Assembly (NCBI GenBank): GCA_036971615.1
Contig: JAYKKR010000025.1
Location: forward strand, 434,001 to 498,000
Length of the DNA: 64,000 nt
Direction of reading: 5' to 3'
DNA from: Amyloporia xantha
Lineage: Eukaryota > Basidiomycota > Agaricomycetes > Polyporales > Adustoporiaceae
Shown piece by piece: positions 49,501 through 60,833 of this stretch. The notes beneath the pieces were generated by a model. It searched no databases, had not been told where the DNA came from, and saw nothing but the letters and a program-made list of their open reading frames with translations. The translations under genes were made by a program, and so were the position numbers. The first letter of the stretch is position 1. Each line of letters begins with the position of its first letter.

Positions 49501-51182
49501 TGAAATTGCGTCCGCACAGGAATCCCAAGGATGCGCTCGTGAAGATGAAAGCTGTTAGGAATGGTGCGTGACGCTGTCCTGGATTTAACTCAGCTCTTGA
49601 TACTCAGGACTTCATGCTATGGTCGGCGCAGACTAGTATAAGTAAGCTACGAATTTCTTAATAATAATGAACACGTTAACTCACTTCGAGGCGCAGTTCG
49701 CTATCTTCGGGGTATAAACGTGTGAAGCTACCCTGATATGTTCTTCGCTTCAAAGAGTCACCGTCCAGCTGTGGTCGGAATGCCGATATGTATGTTGGCA
49801 TATCGGTCATTACCGCAGGAAGACCATGGCTGCAGTCAACACTCAGAAGTGCATACTTAGAAAAACGTCTCGTGTGTTGGGAACTTGCCAATATAGTTCG
49901 CTGTCGTCGGGTTCTCGAATCTGTTGGGCTCAAGCGATGAAGTCAGTCCGTTCGTCGTTGGTAGATGCTGCGTCGGTAGGTCGTAATGGGCATGTGAAAA
50001 CATGAGAACATGAATAGGCCGTAATTCCTGGAGGGAAAGTGCATCGCCTCGGAGGGCACAATCTCGATAGGTCTTTCTCCATCTCGTCCTTGAGAATGCG
50101 CTGATGTCTCCCAGTAGGTTCTTCGCGTCATCTAGACGATGGTCCTCTATAGTCGCTCCGTCGCTGTAGGTGGAAAGGCTCCAGATCCGTGTCCTCTGAA
50201 GCGTGTGCCGTCGGTCTTGAACGTATAGTCAGGCAGGCTCATCTAGTCTCGGCTCCCATCTCTTCAACTGCGCGTTCCTATGTCGTCTTGCGGGAAAGTA
50301 GAGATGTAGGTGACGAGTCTGTACTTGCACAATGACTGCGTCGAAAGCTGCTGTGGGCCGTATGCACGTCTTCACTCGTCACTGATGGTCCAGGTCTCCA
50401 ATCACCCTGTGTGTGTCTAAATGCGGAGAAGACTACTGGGAATGGATTGCAGCTCGCACAGTGTATGGATGTCGATGTCGGAGACTTGAAGAGTGGTGGT
50501 CGACCGGAGCGTCTACATGCGCTTCCCAGTGAGGACGGGTTGTTGGGGAACGGAGAGGTATTTCGTCCGCTGTGTGAGCAGCATCTGATGCTTGACCATT
50601 GCATAGCTCTGCCAGCCTTCAACCAGAAGGATGCTGTTCAGTGGAGACGGAATGCAATGGCTGTTGCGCCGAAACAAAGGGCCGCAATGTGGGCGGCGCG
50701 GTGATGGTGCCGATTTGCGACCGGGATGTCCGACAGAGTCCTGTATGAGAGACATTCGGCTCGATACCGACTGTGGCGCCCTGAAAGCATCGAAGACTCG
50801 TTAGAAGGCAAGGGCTGTACATCCCTCGTTGACCTGGTCACTAGTGACTTTGGTCTTGGCTATGGCGTCAAGTCTCTGCGGCGGAATCGATGATTGGTGG
50901 GGCCGGGATTATCGACCTGGGAAGATTACTCGGCGATTCTGCACAGCGCGGCCAACATCGAATAACATTCTGGTTGTCCTTGTTCCCAACTGGGAGAATA
51001 GGTCCGGTGCGTCGCAACTAAAGCGAATCATTACCCATCTAGAACGCTTTCGCGTGATGGATGGAAACTCCGTCCGCGCGTCCCCTTCGGGTGTCTAAAA
51101 GTTATTCCATTCCATTATCCTCAATGCCTGTGACTTCAAGGAGGTATACCCTGTGACTGACGCGTCGTCGCGTTTTGTCGCG
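49500..51182. repeat. Flank of copy D shared with copy E
   Basis: About 50470-51182 matches 54990-55730 upstream of copy E. Shared landmarks include TGTCCTTGTTCCCAA, GGCGGAATC, and a plus-strand peptide (D: GGRPERLHALPSED; E: GGPHRPKAGSLHALLAED) that suggests a decayed coding origin. An ACGCGT site (MCB-like) lies at 51160-51165. Nothing is recognised between 49500 and 50400. Confidence 0.5.
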
Positions 51183-51228
51183 TTGTTATTCTGAGTTTGT
51201 CCCTCTAGCGCGCGAGTATTTCAACGGA
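51183..51228 (+). promoter_or_regulatory. Family promoter block, copy D
   Basis: TTGTTATTCTGAGTTTGTCC, then AGCGCGCG and TATTTCAACGG. Ends 98 bp before the ATG at 51327. Confidence 0.65.
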
Positions 51229-51326
51229 CGCAGTTCGAACTTCTCCTTCTCTTTCAACTTCCCCCATAACCCTTCCATACCTCTGATCCATCCCCTGTAT
51301 CTATCATCCGCTTCAAACATACTAAA

Positions 51327-52793
51327 ATGGACCCTTCTAACAATGACAATGACTTTGTTACTGTCCTCCTCCTGCGTCAAGCGGCGTCGGCACTGGCTGA
51401 GGATGACTTGACTGACGACAGTTCTGTCCTCCACGGCGGGGTGGATCTCGATACTGTGTTTGATTACGATGCCTATGCGGCCGATGCCACCCGGGTAGCA
51501 GGGTATTTGTTCTCTTTCTTTCATTCTAATGCACACAGTAACAAATTCCTCCTTTGTCTCAAGGTCATCAAACACTTCAAATTCCATGGCTGCTATTCCA
51601 TCCGCCTCCATCGACTCGGAGCCGCCAACACTTACCGTCGCCATCGACTTGGCACCACCTCCGCGATGTTCAGAAGTAGAGTCTGAGTGAGCAATCGGTT
51701 CATTATTGTTCTATCCATACTGATTCTACCTTACATACAGCGGAGAACCACAAGAGCCCGTCCAAGATGCATCGGACAGGTTAGTTCATCTATACTATAC
51801 CCACAACGGTTCCATATTTCGATATCTGTACTAATGTTGATGTCTTTTCTTAGCTGTTTATACCATGCCGCTGCGCGCCAATATCAAGAGACGTATGGCG
51901 CGGCGTTTGATTCGAATGCTGTGGTATATCGGTACGTCTATTTTTGCAGTCGCGCCACACTATATGATCTCATACTAACTACTATGCCTCCTGGGGCGAC
52001 ATCCGGAACTAGCCTCCCACCTCATCCCATTTCTTCGGGAAGAGCGACGCAGAATTCTCAGGCGTCGTCATCAGTCATTCTCGATGAGCCTGTGGCGTCG
52101 TCATCCAGAATAACGCTGGACACCCCACCTTCGTCTTCGGTGGACACTTCTCCATCCTCACCGGCAACCACTGCCTCCATCCCTATCACCCCTTCCTCAC
52201 CGGGGTCTTCTCAACTGGGAAAGCGCAAGCAGATGGAGGAGTCAGAGGCTCCAGAAGATGTGGCTGACACTCGCCCAGCCAAGATCCCCAAACACAACGA
52301 CGACGAAGGCGACCTACGTTGCCAGTGGCCACGTTGCGACTTTGCCGGCACACCAGCGGCTGTCTGGGACCACCTGCGAACGCAGCATCGGCCCTACCTC
52401 ACCCCATTCACCATCTCTAATGAAGGGCGAGATGTTGACTGCCTCTGGGGCGAGTGCCTCCAGCACGGGTCGGTCGAGGAGATGCTGGCGCACTGGCGGG
52501 ATGTTCACCAGCAGGAGGGAGGGCAAGATGAGATATATGAGTGCCAACGGGCCAAATGCAAGGCCAAGACAACGAAGGGTGTCACAGGTGTGCGGACCGA
52601 TTTCGGTGGCATAATGCGACACATCCGGGAGGTACACTTTCAGGACGCGCAGAGGATGTGGAGGTGTGAGATCTGCGGTAAACCGGCGCGGAGGGACAGT
52701 GGTCGGAATAGAAAGCACTTCTACAGGTGCCTGGTGGCTCTCATGAAGAAGAAGTCTTTCCGAGACGGGGATAGGAATGGACCATCGTCATAG
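51327..52793 (+). CDS. Copy D: intact zinc-finger family gene
   Basis: The best-preserved member. Four exons join in frame to 425 aa: 51327-51502, 51564-51686, 51741-51779 and 51854-52793. The N-terminal third is acidic (AEDDLTDDSSVLHGGVDLD, VFDYDAYAADAT), followed by Ser/Pro-rich sequence with SSSVILDEP and SSSRITLD motifs and a Ser/Thr/Pro stretch. A basic GKRKQMEE and an AKIPKHND segment could be a nuclear signal. The fingers are: CQWPRCDF with H-X4-H ending HLRTQH; CLWGEC...HWRDVH; CQRAKC...HIREVH; and a final CEICG...HFYRC. Fingers 1-3 are C-X4-C with H-X4-H, and the last is C-X2-C-X13-H-X3-C. By analogy it may bind nucleic acid in the nucleus, but this is inference. I do not know the family name. 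It serves as the reference for judging the other copies. Confidence 0.85.
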
Positions 52794-52799
52794 ACTCTC

Positions 52800-55731
52800 C
52801 CTACGCTTGCCGCACGTTAATTTTATTCACTATTTATCAACTGTTGTATTTTATCTACAGCGACGAGGTATCGAGCATTTTACTATACTTCCATTTTCCT
52901 GTTACTCCGGCCAGAGAATGGCCTGGCTCGTTTTGCAGATCTTTGTTAGAAACGCCGTGTGAAGATGTCAAGTTGGCTGTTTTTCTCGAACAAGACATAG
53001 TGGTTGCTTGTCACTGCTGGCGAACGGTTTAAGTACGCGTCTTCAGAATAATATAATAAACCACATTTAGCAGACATTGAATGAGGAATGACGGGTTATT
53101 GTAACATTGTCACCATATCCCTCTGTTCATATAGGAATGCGTAGATTCCGAATCGACAGCATGTAAATAAACTGCATCGAAGTCAGCAGAAACATCGATT
53201 ATGCTTCATGTTGTGCTGAGTGATTACTATGCCATTAATATATACATCGGGTCGGCTGGTTCGTTCAATTACAGCATATGGACGACTTTGCTTAGGTGGG
53301 AGTTATGTGGCGACCTCCGCGCTTATTGCCATGTGGGCCGAATCGGGGAGTATGTTGATCGATCTGCGTTGGCAGCTGTTGGCAGGTCGTCGAGTGGTTC
53401 GATGGAGCGACGCTTGCAGGGTCAATGCCTGGTCTCCTTCGGACCTCTCATTGTGCATGCTCTTTGCTATATAATTCACCTTCAACTCTTAAGCTTGAGC
53501 TGGACAAGGGTGATGCGATGCGCCATGGGAAGATTCGACTGGTAACGCGCACAATTCTGAGGAGCACACCGTTGACGTGGTCAATGCATTCAGGGGTTGG
53601 ACGAGGCGTAACGTATGTGCCACGTCCGAGACATTGTTTGGGCCCCAGCCACCTCCTGTTTCTTATCTGTCGTATATATATGTGCCAGCGAAACGACTCT
53701 TGCGGCAACTACCTCCCACATTGCCAGCTCAGCGCCAACACCTATCGCGAGTTTGCCCAATTGACGGTGCAAAAGTCCCCTGCTAGGAGACCGCTAATTG
53801 ACAGACAGCGAGGTAGATCCATCGACAATGGTCCTTGAGAATGCCTGTGACGTGGCAAGCCTAACATAACGGTACTCTCATTTCTGGGAATCGAAAATGA
53901 GTATCATGCCTAAAAGTCCACACCGACGGTGAGTCCAGACTTGCGAGTCTTCCTCTCCTCGAGCTTGCGCTCATTCATTGCTCTTGTTTTCTCGAGACTG
54001 TCTACGCCGAAGAAGTAATCGCTTGCATACCGCTGCACTCCTCGCAAGCGGAGTTGTGTTGAACGGATATTACTATTATTCATACTTCCTGGTCTGCATG
54101 GACTAACAAATATCTAAGCTGTGGGTTTCCAAATGGCTGCGTGCTCACCTTAGAGCCACTCCAAGTGTCTCCGAGGGGCGATGTGTAGAACCTGCTTCGT
54201 ACATCATCCATAGATGGAACGCGATATCCTTTCTGGTGAGGAAGACTGTTTGGTCGGGCTTCATCTCTGCATGTCTTCGTGCCAGGATTCTTCGCTCAGT
54301 AAACAGAATCTCTACATAGATATCCCCTACAACAGGTAGGTGCTGACTATGCCTTTTGGTCCACGCACAGAGTAAATAGACAGTGCTCGATAATCCCTGA
54401 CTCCGATATGCTTGAGCGATGGAGGTGAAGTCTCCGTCGTCAATAGAGTTACTTCGTTAGCGGGTTGTAAAGGACACGACTCGGCTCGAGAACGCAACTC
54501 TTCCGCCGCGTTCGAGGTGCGTCGTAGTCTACTGGAGCTTCTCGTATCCACGCTTCACAGAGGGCTCTCCTCATCTTCCGCAGAGTTCTGGCTGGCGATC
54601 GAAAATAGATTCTCTGCGTCGTGTAGATGCCAGTCCGCTGCGGGTGCGCCGCTGCTGATGCTAATCGCCCATCGAGCTTCTCCGGCGTAGCTCGACTAAA
54701 TGAGCTTCGCCCTCGGTCGGTGCCCGTATCGTCTGGGCCTGCGCTCGTCGTCATCCTGCGCAACGGCTAGAGGTGTAGGTCTTAGTTCGTCTTCTATCAC
54801 ATGGTGGCGCTGATATGTGCGGCAATGGTCGACGGTGCCTTTCCGTCACATATTGGGATACAGTCGACGGCACATGCCCATGCGTTGCGAAATATGGCTA
54901 GCTGTGGTGGTGTTGAAGATTCGTCGCAGGCCTGACGGTTGATGGATATCAGCGTCGGGGACCTCAGCAGTAATTTTTGATCATTTGCATTTGGCCTCCA
55001 ATATATTCACTATAGGTGGTCCACATCGTCCAAAAGCCGGGTCACTCCATGCGCTGCTCGCAGAAGATGAATGTGCGAAGGAACCGGAGGAGATCGTGCC
55101 TACTGTGTGCGGCGCTGGGCGGTCGGACCTCATCCTTTTACCGAAGTGGCCTAGCAGATTGGGAGAGCTTGACTAGCTGTGGAGGAAGGTAGTGGCTCTT
55201 GCGACGGAAGTGCCGGGGCGAGGATTTCGATGCTGACACTTCTGCCAACCAGTTTATGGCTTGCAAGTCAGGCGGAATCATATAATCAGGATGATAGATG
55301 TAATACCGGAGTCTGTGCTCTCTGGGTCCAAATGACCTTCATGATGAGGACGAAATGTTGACCATGCGGCTGACTTGGCCACAGCGAACCGGGGGTCTCT
55401 ATAGCGGCGGCGGCGATGAAGACGTTGCGGGGGAGGCGGGACTTGATGGTTTGCCTCGGGATGCTGTCCACTGGTGCGGTCCGATGCTCCTCTTCCATTC
55501 TCGCAGTGATAAAGGCCATATCAACTGTCCTTGTTCCCAATCCAGTTGAGTGGCACAAAGGCGTTGATGCTCCAACGGCCCATCACTGATTCAGGCTGCC
55601 TCGAACATCTCAAACTCCGGTCCCCAGTCCCCGGTACGTCTGTTCGCCCATTTAGGAAATCTGCCGTTGCATTGTCCACAGTTTTCTGTCGTGGTAGGTC
55701 TTGTGACAAACGCGTCGACGCGTTCACTCGC
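52800..55731. other. Spacer between copies D and E
   Basis: About 54990-55731 is the flank shared with copy D (see 49500-51182). A 14-bp perfect palindrome, ACGCGTCGACGCGT, lies at 55710-55723. Between 52800 and 54980, only short frames are seen (longest 53425-53838, plus) and none has a recognisable domain. Confidence 0.45.
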
Positions 55732-55782
55732 GTTGTTGTTTTGAGTTTGGCTTTGAGTGCGTACCGCGGACTATTTCAACGG
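55732..55782 (+). promoter_or_regulatory. Family promoter block, copy E
   Basis: GTTGTTGTTTTGAGTTTGGC, then a diverged GCG-rich centre and CCGCGGACTATTTCAACGG. Ends 96 bp before the ATG at 55879. The AGCGCGCG core is least conserved here. Confidence 0.6.
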
Positions 55783-55878
55783 TCCAAGCGTGGCCTTCAC
55801 CTTCCCTTCTCTTAACTCTCCCCGTGACAATCAACACATCCAACTTGTCTCTTCTCTCACCACGCTTCTCCACATAAG

Positions 55879-56950
55879 ATGGCCGATGCTCATAATTTCA
55901 ATGATGACAAATTCCTCATCGACTTCTTTGCCAATTACAACGGCAACAACTCGGAGGCCAACATCGGGGCCAATAGCTCAGAGTCTGCAGACCTTCAGGA
56001 AGAAGCTCCGACTCCAGGCCTGAGGTACCTCCTCTATTCTATTCCTCGTTCTATTCACTAAATGCCCTCCCGTCACCGTAAGTTGTTCCACGTCCCAGGG
56101 GGACACTGACGCATCTGGTCCCGAGACACCCGACGCAAGCACCTCAGTATCGTGTTGGTTAGTGAGAGCTTCATCACTACGCTTTGACCCTTACTTAATC
56201 GTTGATTCTTATTTCCTATATTCAGCATCAATGAACCGGCTGATGAAGAAAGGGCGCCAGAAAGCTCACCCAACACATCGCTGCTTCCTGCGAGCACAGA
56301 TGTGCCTTGTGCCTCGCACAAGAGGAAGCGAGACATCGCAGACCATGACGACGAAGCGATACCTGCTCTTCCACCTGCCAGGCCAGCTGAAGGCTCGAAC
56401 CAGCAGGGGCCATTGTCGTGCCAGTGGCCTGGCTGCGAGTTTGAGGCGTATCCCATGCGGCTCTGGGAACACATCTACACGCTGCACCTCCCGCTCAGGG
56501 AGCGCCACATGGTTGTGCCCGACGAGGGGAGGATAGTTATATGCGAGTGGAGGGACTGTGCGGTCGAAGGTTCTATTGCAGAGATGCTGCCACACTGGCA
56601 GGCGGTCCATGAGGAGGAGGCGAAGGACGAGGCTAGAGGAGATCCGAGTGGCCGGTTCGCATGCAAGCGGCGCGCTTGCCAGCAAAAGACGAGGAAGGGA
56701 ATACCCGGGATGAGGCTGCAGGTGTCCAGCTTTCCGAAGCACATGGCGACTGTACACTACCAGTCGGAAAAGGCGGACGACGCGATGCGAGATCTGCGGC
56801 AATCAGCCTCGGAAGGATTTAGGGCGCAACCGCGACCATTTCCGGGAGTGCTTGGTGCGATTAATGGACGAGCCGTCGTTCAAAGGTGAGAGTCCCGACG
56901 ACCGCCAGCCAGGCCCAAGTCGTTCGTCCAAGCGACAGCATCGAACATAG
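55879..56950 (+). pseudogene. Copy E: zinc-finger family gene with 1-nt insertion
   Basis: Three exons, 55879-56024, 56083-56151 and 56226-56950. Exon 1: MADAHNFNDDKFLIDFFANY and EEAPTPGL; exon 2 contains GPETPD; exon 3 has the basic HKRKRDIADHDDE, then the fingers: CQWPGCEF...HIYTLH; CEWRDCAV...HWQAVH; CKRRAC...HMATVH. At 56771-56773, copy E has AAAAGGCGG where copy B has AAAAGCGG. This one extra G puts the last CEICGN...HFREC knuckle out of frame. Counting bases, exon 3 is exactly one base too long to finish in frame. So either the last knuckle is lost or the base is a sequencing error. The N-terminus and fingers are closer to B than to D. Confidence 0.75.
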
Positions 56951-58424
56951 GCGACCATCTACAAACTCCAGGCGCGTATCCCTCCATATACTCATCACTA
57001 TCGTCTAATGTTTGAATCTTCAATTAGCCACAGCCAACAAGCCACAACGTGCACTCTGACTGCCTCCAAGACCATCCCATTTCCACCGAAGCGTGTCTAC
57101 GCTACCCAAGACAACCTCGAGCCCAATACGCTATCTTCGTCTTTGACGACTACATGTGGCTTTGGGTGTCATGCAATGCAGACGGCGATCACCCTGCCCA
57201 TCGTTGCGGCGATTCCAGATCGCTGACTCTTCCCTCAAAGGAAGACCGAGCTTCTTGCATACAAAACGTGCCGCAGTCTATAACCCGGCTCCAATGGTAG
57301 AATGCGCAAGGCAGTGACGCCAGGTTCGGAAATTCTCCGTAGGAATGGATAGGACTGACAACCAGAGGTTAGTCGCCAACGCTCTAATGATTGTCTATGT
57401 AATTCGCTAATTCATCGATGTCGTAAACAACAGCGCGTGAGTGCCAGCCAAACGAACGGCCATTCGATTGGACCCTGGCACTGCAGGCTGCAATTTGCGA
57501 TCAGACGTGCTGCCTGCACATGACCACGCAGTCCACAAACCAGAGACGAAGACGTCCTCACTTTTCAAACAATATACTTGGCCTCTCGGGTCTTCTTTTG
57601 TCTTGTAGCTGTAGACGTGGTGATTCCTCCGCTCAGATACCTATTCCAGTTGTCAGCCTTTCTGACCACGCCACAGTTTGTGTTGCCAATGTCGATGGTA
57701 TCATAGTACGACATGGGTTCGCTGTACTTCATTCGTTGCTTGTGACACTATAACAGTTCCTTCGTCCCTGGCCTTTACCAGGCATGAGTCTGCTTGACAT
57801 AAGGAATTTTCAAGCCACAAACAGGCTCGTGTGCATGTTCTAGGTGTCCACGTACTCGTGAGGTCCAAAAGAGGAAACATACTTGGAAGCTTCATTCACT
57901 GGGGGCAGGAATGAATGCTCGGACTCCGCATATCCACCGAATACGGTCCGAGTTGGTTAAATGTGCTGAGCGCCAGACATGCTACGAAAATAAACAATGC
58001 TCCTAGGAAGTTTGCAGCCAATCAACGAGCCCTATTCACAATGCCAGGCCTCCGAACATTTTGGCCGATAATTTAACCTGCTCCATCCATGTTTACGTGC
58101 CTTTCCGGAGCACAAATCTATTTTATCGCCCCCAGTGATTACACCGCCTTGGCTTTCCCAGTAAGTCAATTTGAGGATATGATTTCGAATTGATGCATTT
58201 CATTTCCCATCTCATAAATGTTGGGACACGTCTCGCAAAACATCAAGCCATTCAAGATTTCAAGTATATCTGGTCTGGCTTTTGAAGATAAAATAGAAGC
58301 GGATGAGACTTGTTTGTCATTCCATATACGACACTACTAATATACAGGACGGTAATAAGTGCCAATTGCGTCGTAGTAATTTCAGCTATTAGTTGACAAA
58401 GGGACGTGCATTTCAGCAGCTCAT
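56951..58424. other. Intergenic, nothing recognised
   Basis: Overlapping short frames at 57008-57300 include a Trp/Cys/Asp-rich peptide (VFDDYMWLWVSCNADGDH), which may be a fragment of an unknown gene. The rest shows only chance-length frames. Confidence 0.35.
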
Positions 58425-59016
58425 TCACTCAATGCGGCCCGGAGGAGGGTTAAGGATGACCTGATCAACTGTCGATGCCTTGTGAAGCGGGACATCGCTT
58501 CCCGTGCCAGCGTTGACGAGACTGTACGTATATCAGCAGTCAGCACGGGAAGCACATAGCAAGAATTCGGAAAATCACTGACGTGACATTCATGGACGAC
58601 GTAATAGTCCTGCCGAAGGGCTTTCCCTCGTCGATAGCCACCGTGTAGAACACGCCCACAGCGCCCGCCTGCTGCTGCTGCTGGAGCACATAATCGTCAG
58701 TTGTATTCGCGTGGCACGCATAAAAAGGAAATCGTCGTACCATCTGCTGATCCTTAGCGTTGTTCATGACTTGCACCCCGCCCAGGAAGGAAACCTGCGG
58801 AGATTGTCCAGCGGACCTCTGCCGGTTCAGTTCCTCCCTATACTGCGCGACCGTGACACGCCTGCCGTTCACGGTGATCTGCGCATCCTTTGCGAGGAAA
58901 GCATCGAATTCGCTCATAAAGCTGCCTTCTGTAGTTGCCGTGTACATTCCCGTGATGCTGTTCTCGACGAACTGGGTAAGGCTCGTCATGATAGGACCGC
59001 CGGGGTTGATCGACAT
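58425..59016 (-). CDS. NTF2/SnoaL-like small protein 1
   Basis: The ATG at 59016 gives MSINPGGPIMTSLTQFVENS, then FDAFLAKDAQITVNGRRVTV, AQYREELNRQR and VSFLGGVQVMNNAK. An intron of about 60 bp, with donor after DQQM, ends in CTCCAG before QQQQAGAVGVFYTVAID. A second intron follows SSMNVTS, and the last exon ends ASTVDQVILNPPPGRIE with its stop at 58425. About 150-160 aa, with a helix-then-sheet pattern suggestive of the NTF2/SnoaL fold; function unknown. The CAG run gives a short Gln repeat at the splice junction. It is a tandem paralogue of the gene at 60834-61414, including its promoter. Confidence 0.7.
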
Positions 59017-59099
59017 GGTTATAGATAGTGTAAGTGAGTTTTGTAGAGTGATGTGGTCGAGTAGGTTGGATTGAAGCGGGGGTACTCACCTGGGTGTAT

Positions 59100-59340
59100 T
59101 TATAGTGTTCTTAAAAAGATCGCCTGCCGTATTGCCGATCCGAACAGTGCCCCAGACGTCTGTGAGGAGGTTAACCTCCAAGAAGGCGGGTCATTGGGCA
59201 TGCGATTGGAGCTGCACTCATCAATTAAGACGGTCAAAAATACATCCTGGGTGGAGCAATTTGGACAATCGAAGCTGAGCATCGGGCTAAGGAACTTAGC
59301 GACTGCGTGCTCTGAAAGCCATCTTGAGCGATAATTCGAT
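59100..59340. repeat. Promoter region duplicated with the NTF2-like genes
   Basis: Upstream of gene 1. Matches about 61500-61745 upstream of gene 2: both start with a TTTATAG box, then a GGTCATT / GGATCATT-TTGCATGCGA block, GAGCTG, and a GGGTGGAGCAA / GGGTGGAGCGAA block. Confidence 0.55.
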
Positions 59341-60833
59341 TGAAATATACGCGCAGCAGCTTCCGGTTCATAAGAATCCAATGCAAGTATCGCAATGATA
59401 TCTCGTTGATATTTGACACTCACTCATCTGTAGGATTATTCGTGACTTAGACAAGTACAGCGGCACAAACTTACAGCGCTCATGGGGGCAGTTTGGGCAC
59501 CCCGCCGCTGGCAATTCATATGAAAGTCTGCGCAACAGAACTTACGAACAGTCATTTGACAATATCGTGTGAAATGCGCCTGATACACGGTACTGGACGA
59601 GGTCATTAGTGCGTCAAGGGACACTGAAGTCAATAAGTAGCACCGCCACTACGTTCGGCGCTGACCCGCCGTATTACCCAAGGTCGCTTCGAGAACTGCA
59701 TCAGCGCTAGTCAAAGACGTCAGTATCGCACGCTGCGCCGCCCAAGAAGCACCGCCAGTGCCCACAGCGCTCAAGCTGCTTTGATAGGATGCAAAGTTCT
59801 GCGACCGTTGTGTCGGGCCATCAACGCGTGCCGTGGTGGAAGGAGTCAAGCGATTGTCGGTAAAATGGAAGAGCGGAGAGAGCTGTCAGACGACTCACTG
59901 CATGTGATGGTCGAAGGCTATGAAATGCTGCGAGAATAGCAAAACTCCCCAAAATTTGCTCTGCACATTCTCATGCATTGAAAAGCTGAACAGGCGGACC
60001 TCTGTCACCATCCATACGAAAAAAACAAGGATAATCACAAGGCGGAGCGCCCTTCCGTTTGCCCTGTGGCCTGGAGGTTAGTCTTTCTCTCATGGCCATT
60101 TGTCTTTCTGACCTTACTGTACAAGTTTCACAAATTGGCAAATTACTCCGGTGACCTTCATTTGACGGCTCTTATTGACATTCTTGAAGTGCGTGACCAC
60201 AGCCAGGCATAGGAAGAAAGTTGAAAGCTACATCGTAGAACAACGTTCCTTTCTATCGTCTTGGCGACTCCTCTAACGAGAAAAGGTAGATAGGCTGGAC
60301 GTTGCGTTGAAAGCATATGTCAGCAATGGTGAACATCTTGTTAATTGTCCCAAAATTGTAGTAATGTGAAAATTCAATACATGATCAATGATCAATGAGG
60401 CCCTTGTTATGCAGAGCCCTCTTGATACCAGAAAGCCGTGGCTTGACCGTGAAGAGTGTTCTCCAATATAGTCTCCAGAGCAGTGCGAGCGTGCTGAAGC
60501 GTATAAAGTTTTGTAGATGCAATTGGTGAAGAATGCCAATAAATATTCAACGTGATGTTGAACGTTGACGTTGAACGACAATCCTCCGCTCTCGGCTGAA
60601 TCGTTGAGGACACGTGGCATCTGTGAGTCATCCGGAAAGGGAAATATACCTTCCGAATTTGGAACTCACGCCACCCCATGTCCAGCGCACGAAGGACAAG
60701 TAATACGAATTCGAACACAAATGGTTATAGAAACTTCTCCGTATTTCTCATTCTCGAGACGACTTGACGGTTACAAAATTGGAGTCATGTGCAACCACAC
60801 GTAAATGAGATCTCTGCTGGTACGCATCTGCAA
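59340..60833. other. Unresolved region, possible membrane-gene remnant
   Basis: Minus strand, from about 60720 to 59650, holds pieces that look coding but could not be joined: FEFVLLVLRALDMGWREFQ (near 60700); ALRLVIILVFFVWMV followed by SKFWGVLLFSQHF (59900-60050); and an Ala/Ser/Thr-rich terminal peptide (59649-59849). They may be exons of a multi-pass membrane protein like those common in mushroom fungi, or its remains. Confidence 0.25.

Noticed and set aside
51855..51990. Separate small basic/hydrophobic frame inside copy D exon 4 (MPLRANIKRRMARRLIRML)
   Set aside because: Also open in C1, but it stops after about 38 codons in D, and the main frame explains the exon.
35821..57000. Repeats interpreted as LTR retrotransposons
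   Set aside because: No reverse transcriptase, integrase, gag or transposase motif and no obvious paired terminal repeats were seen; the duplicated units are centred on host-like intron-containing genes.
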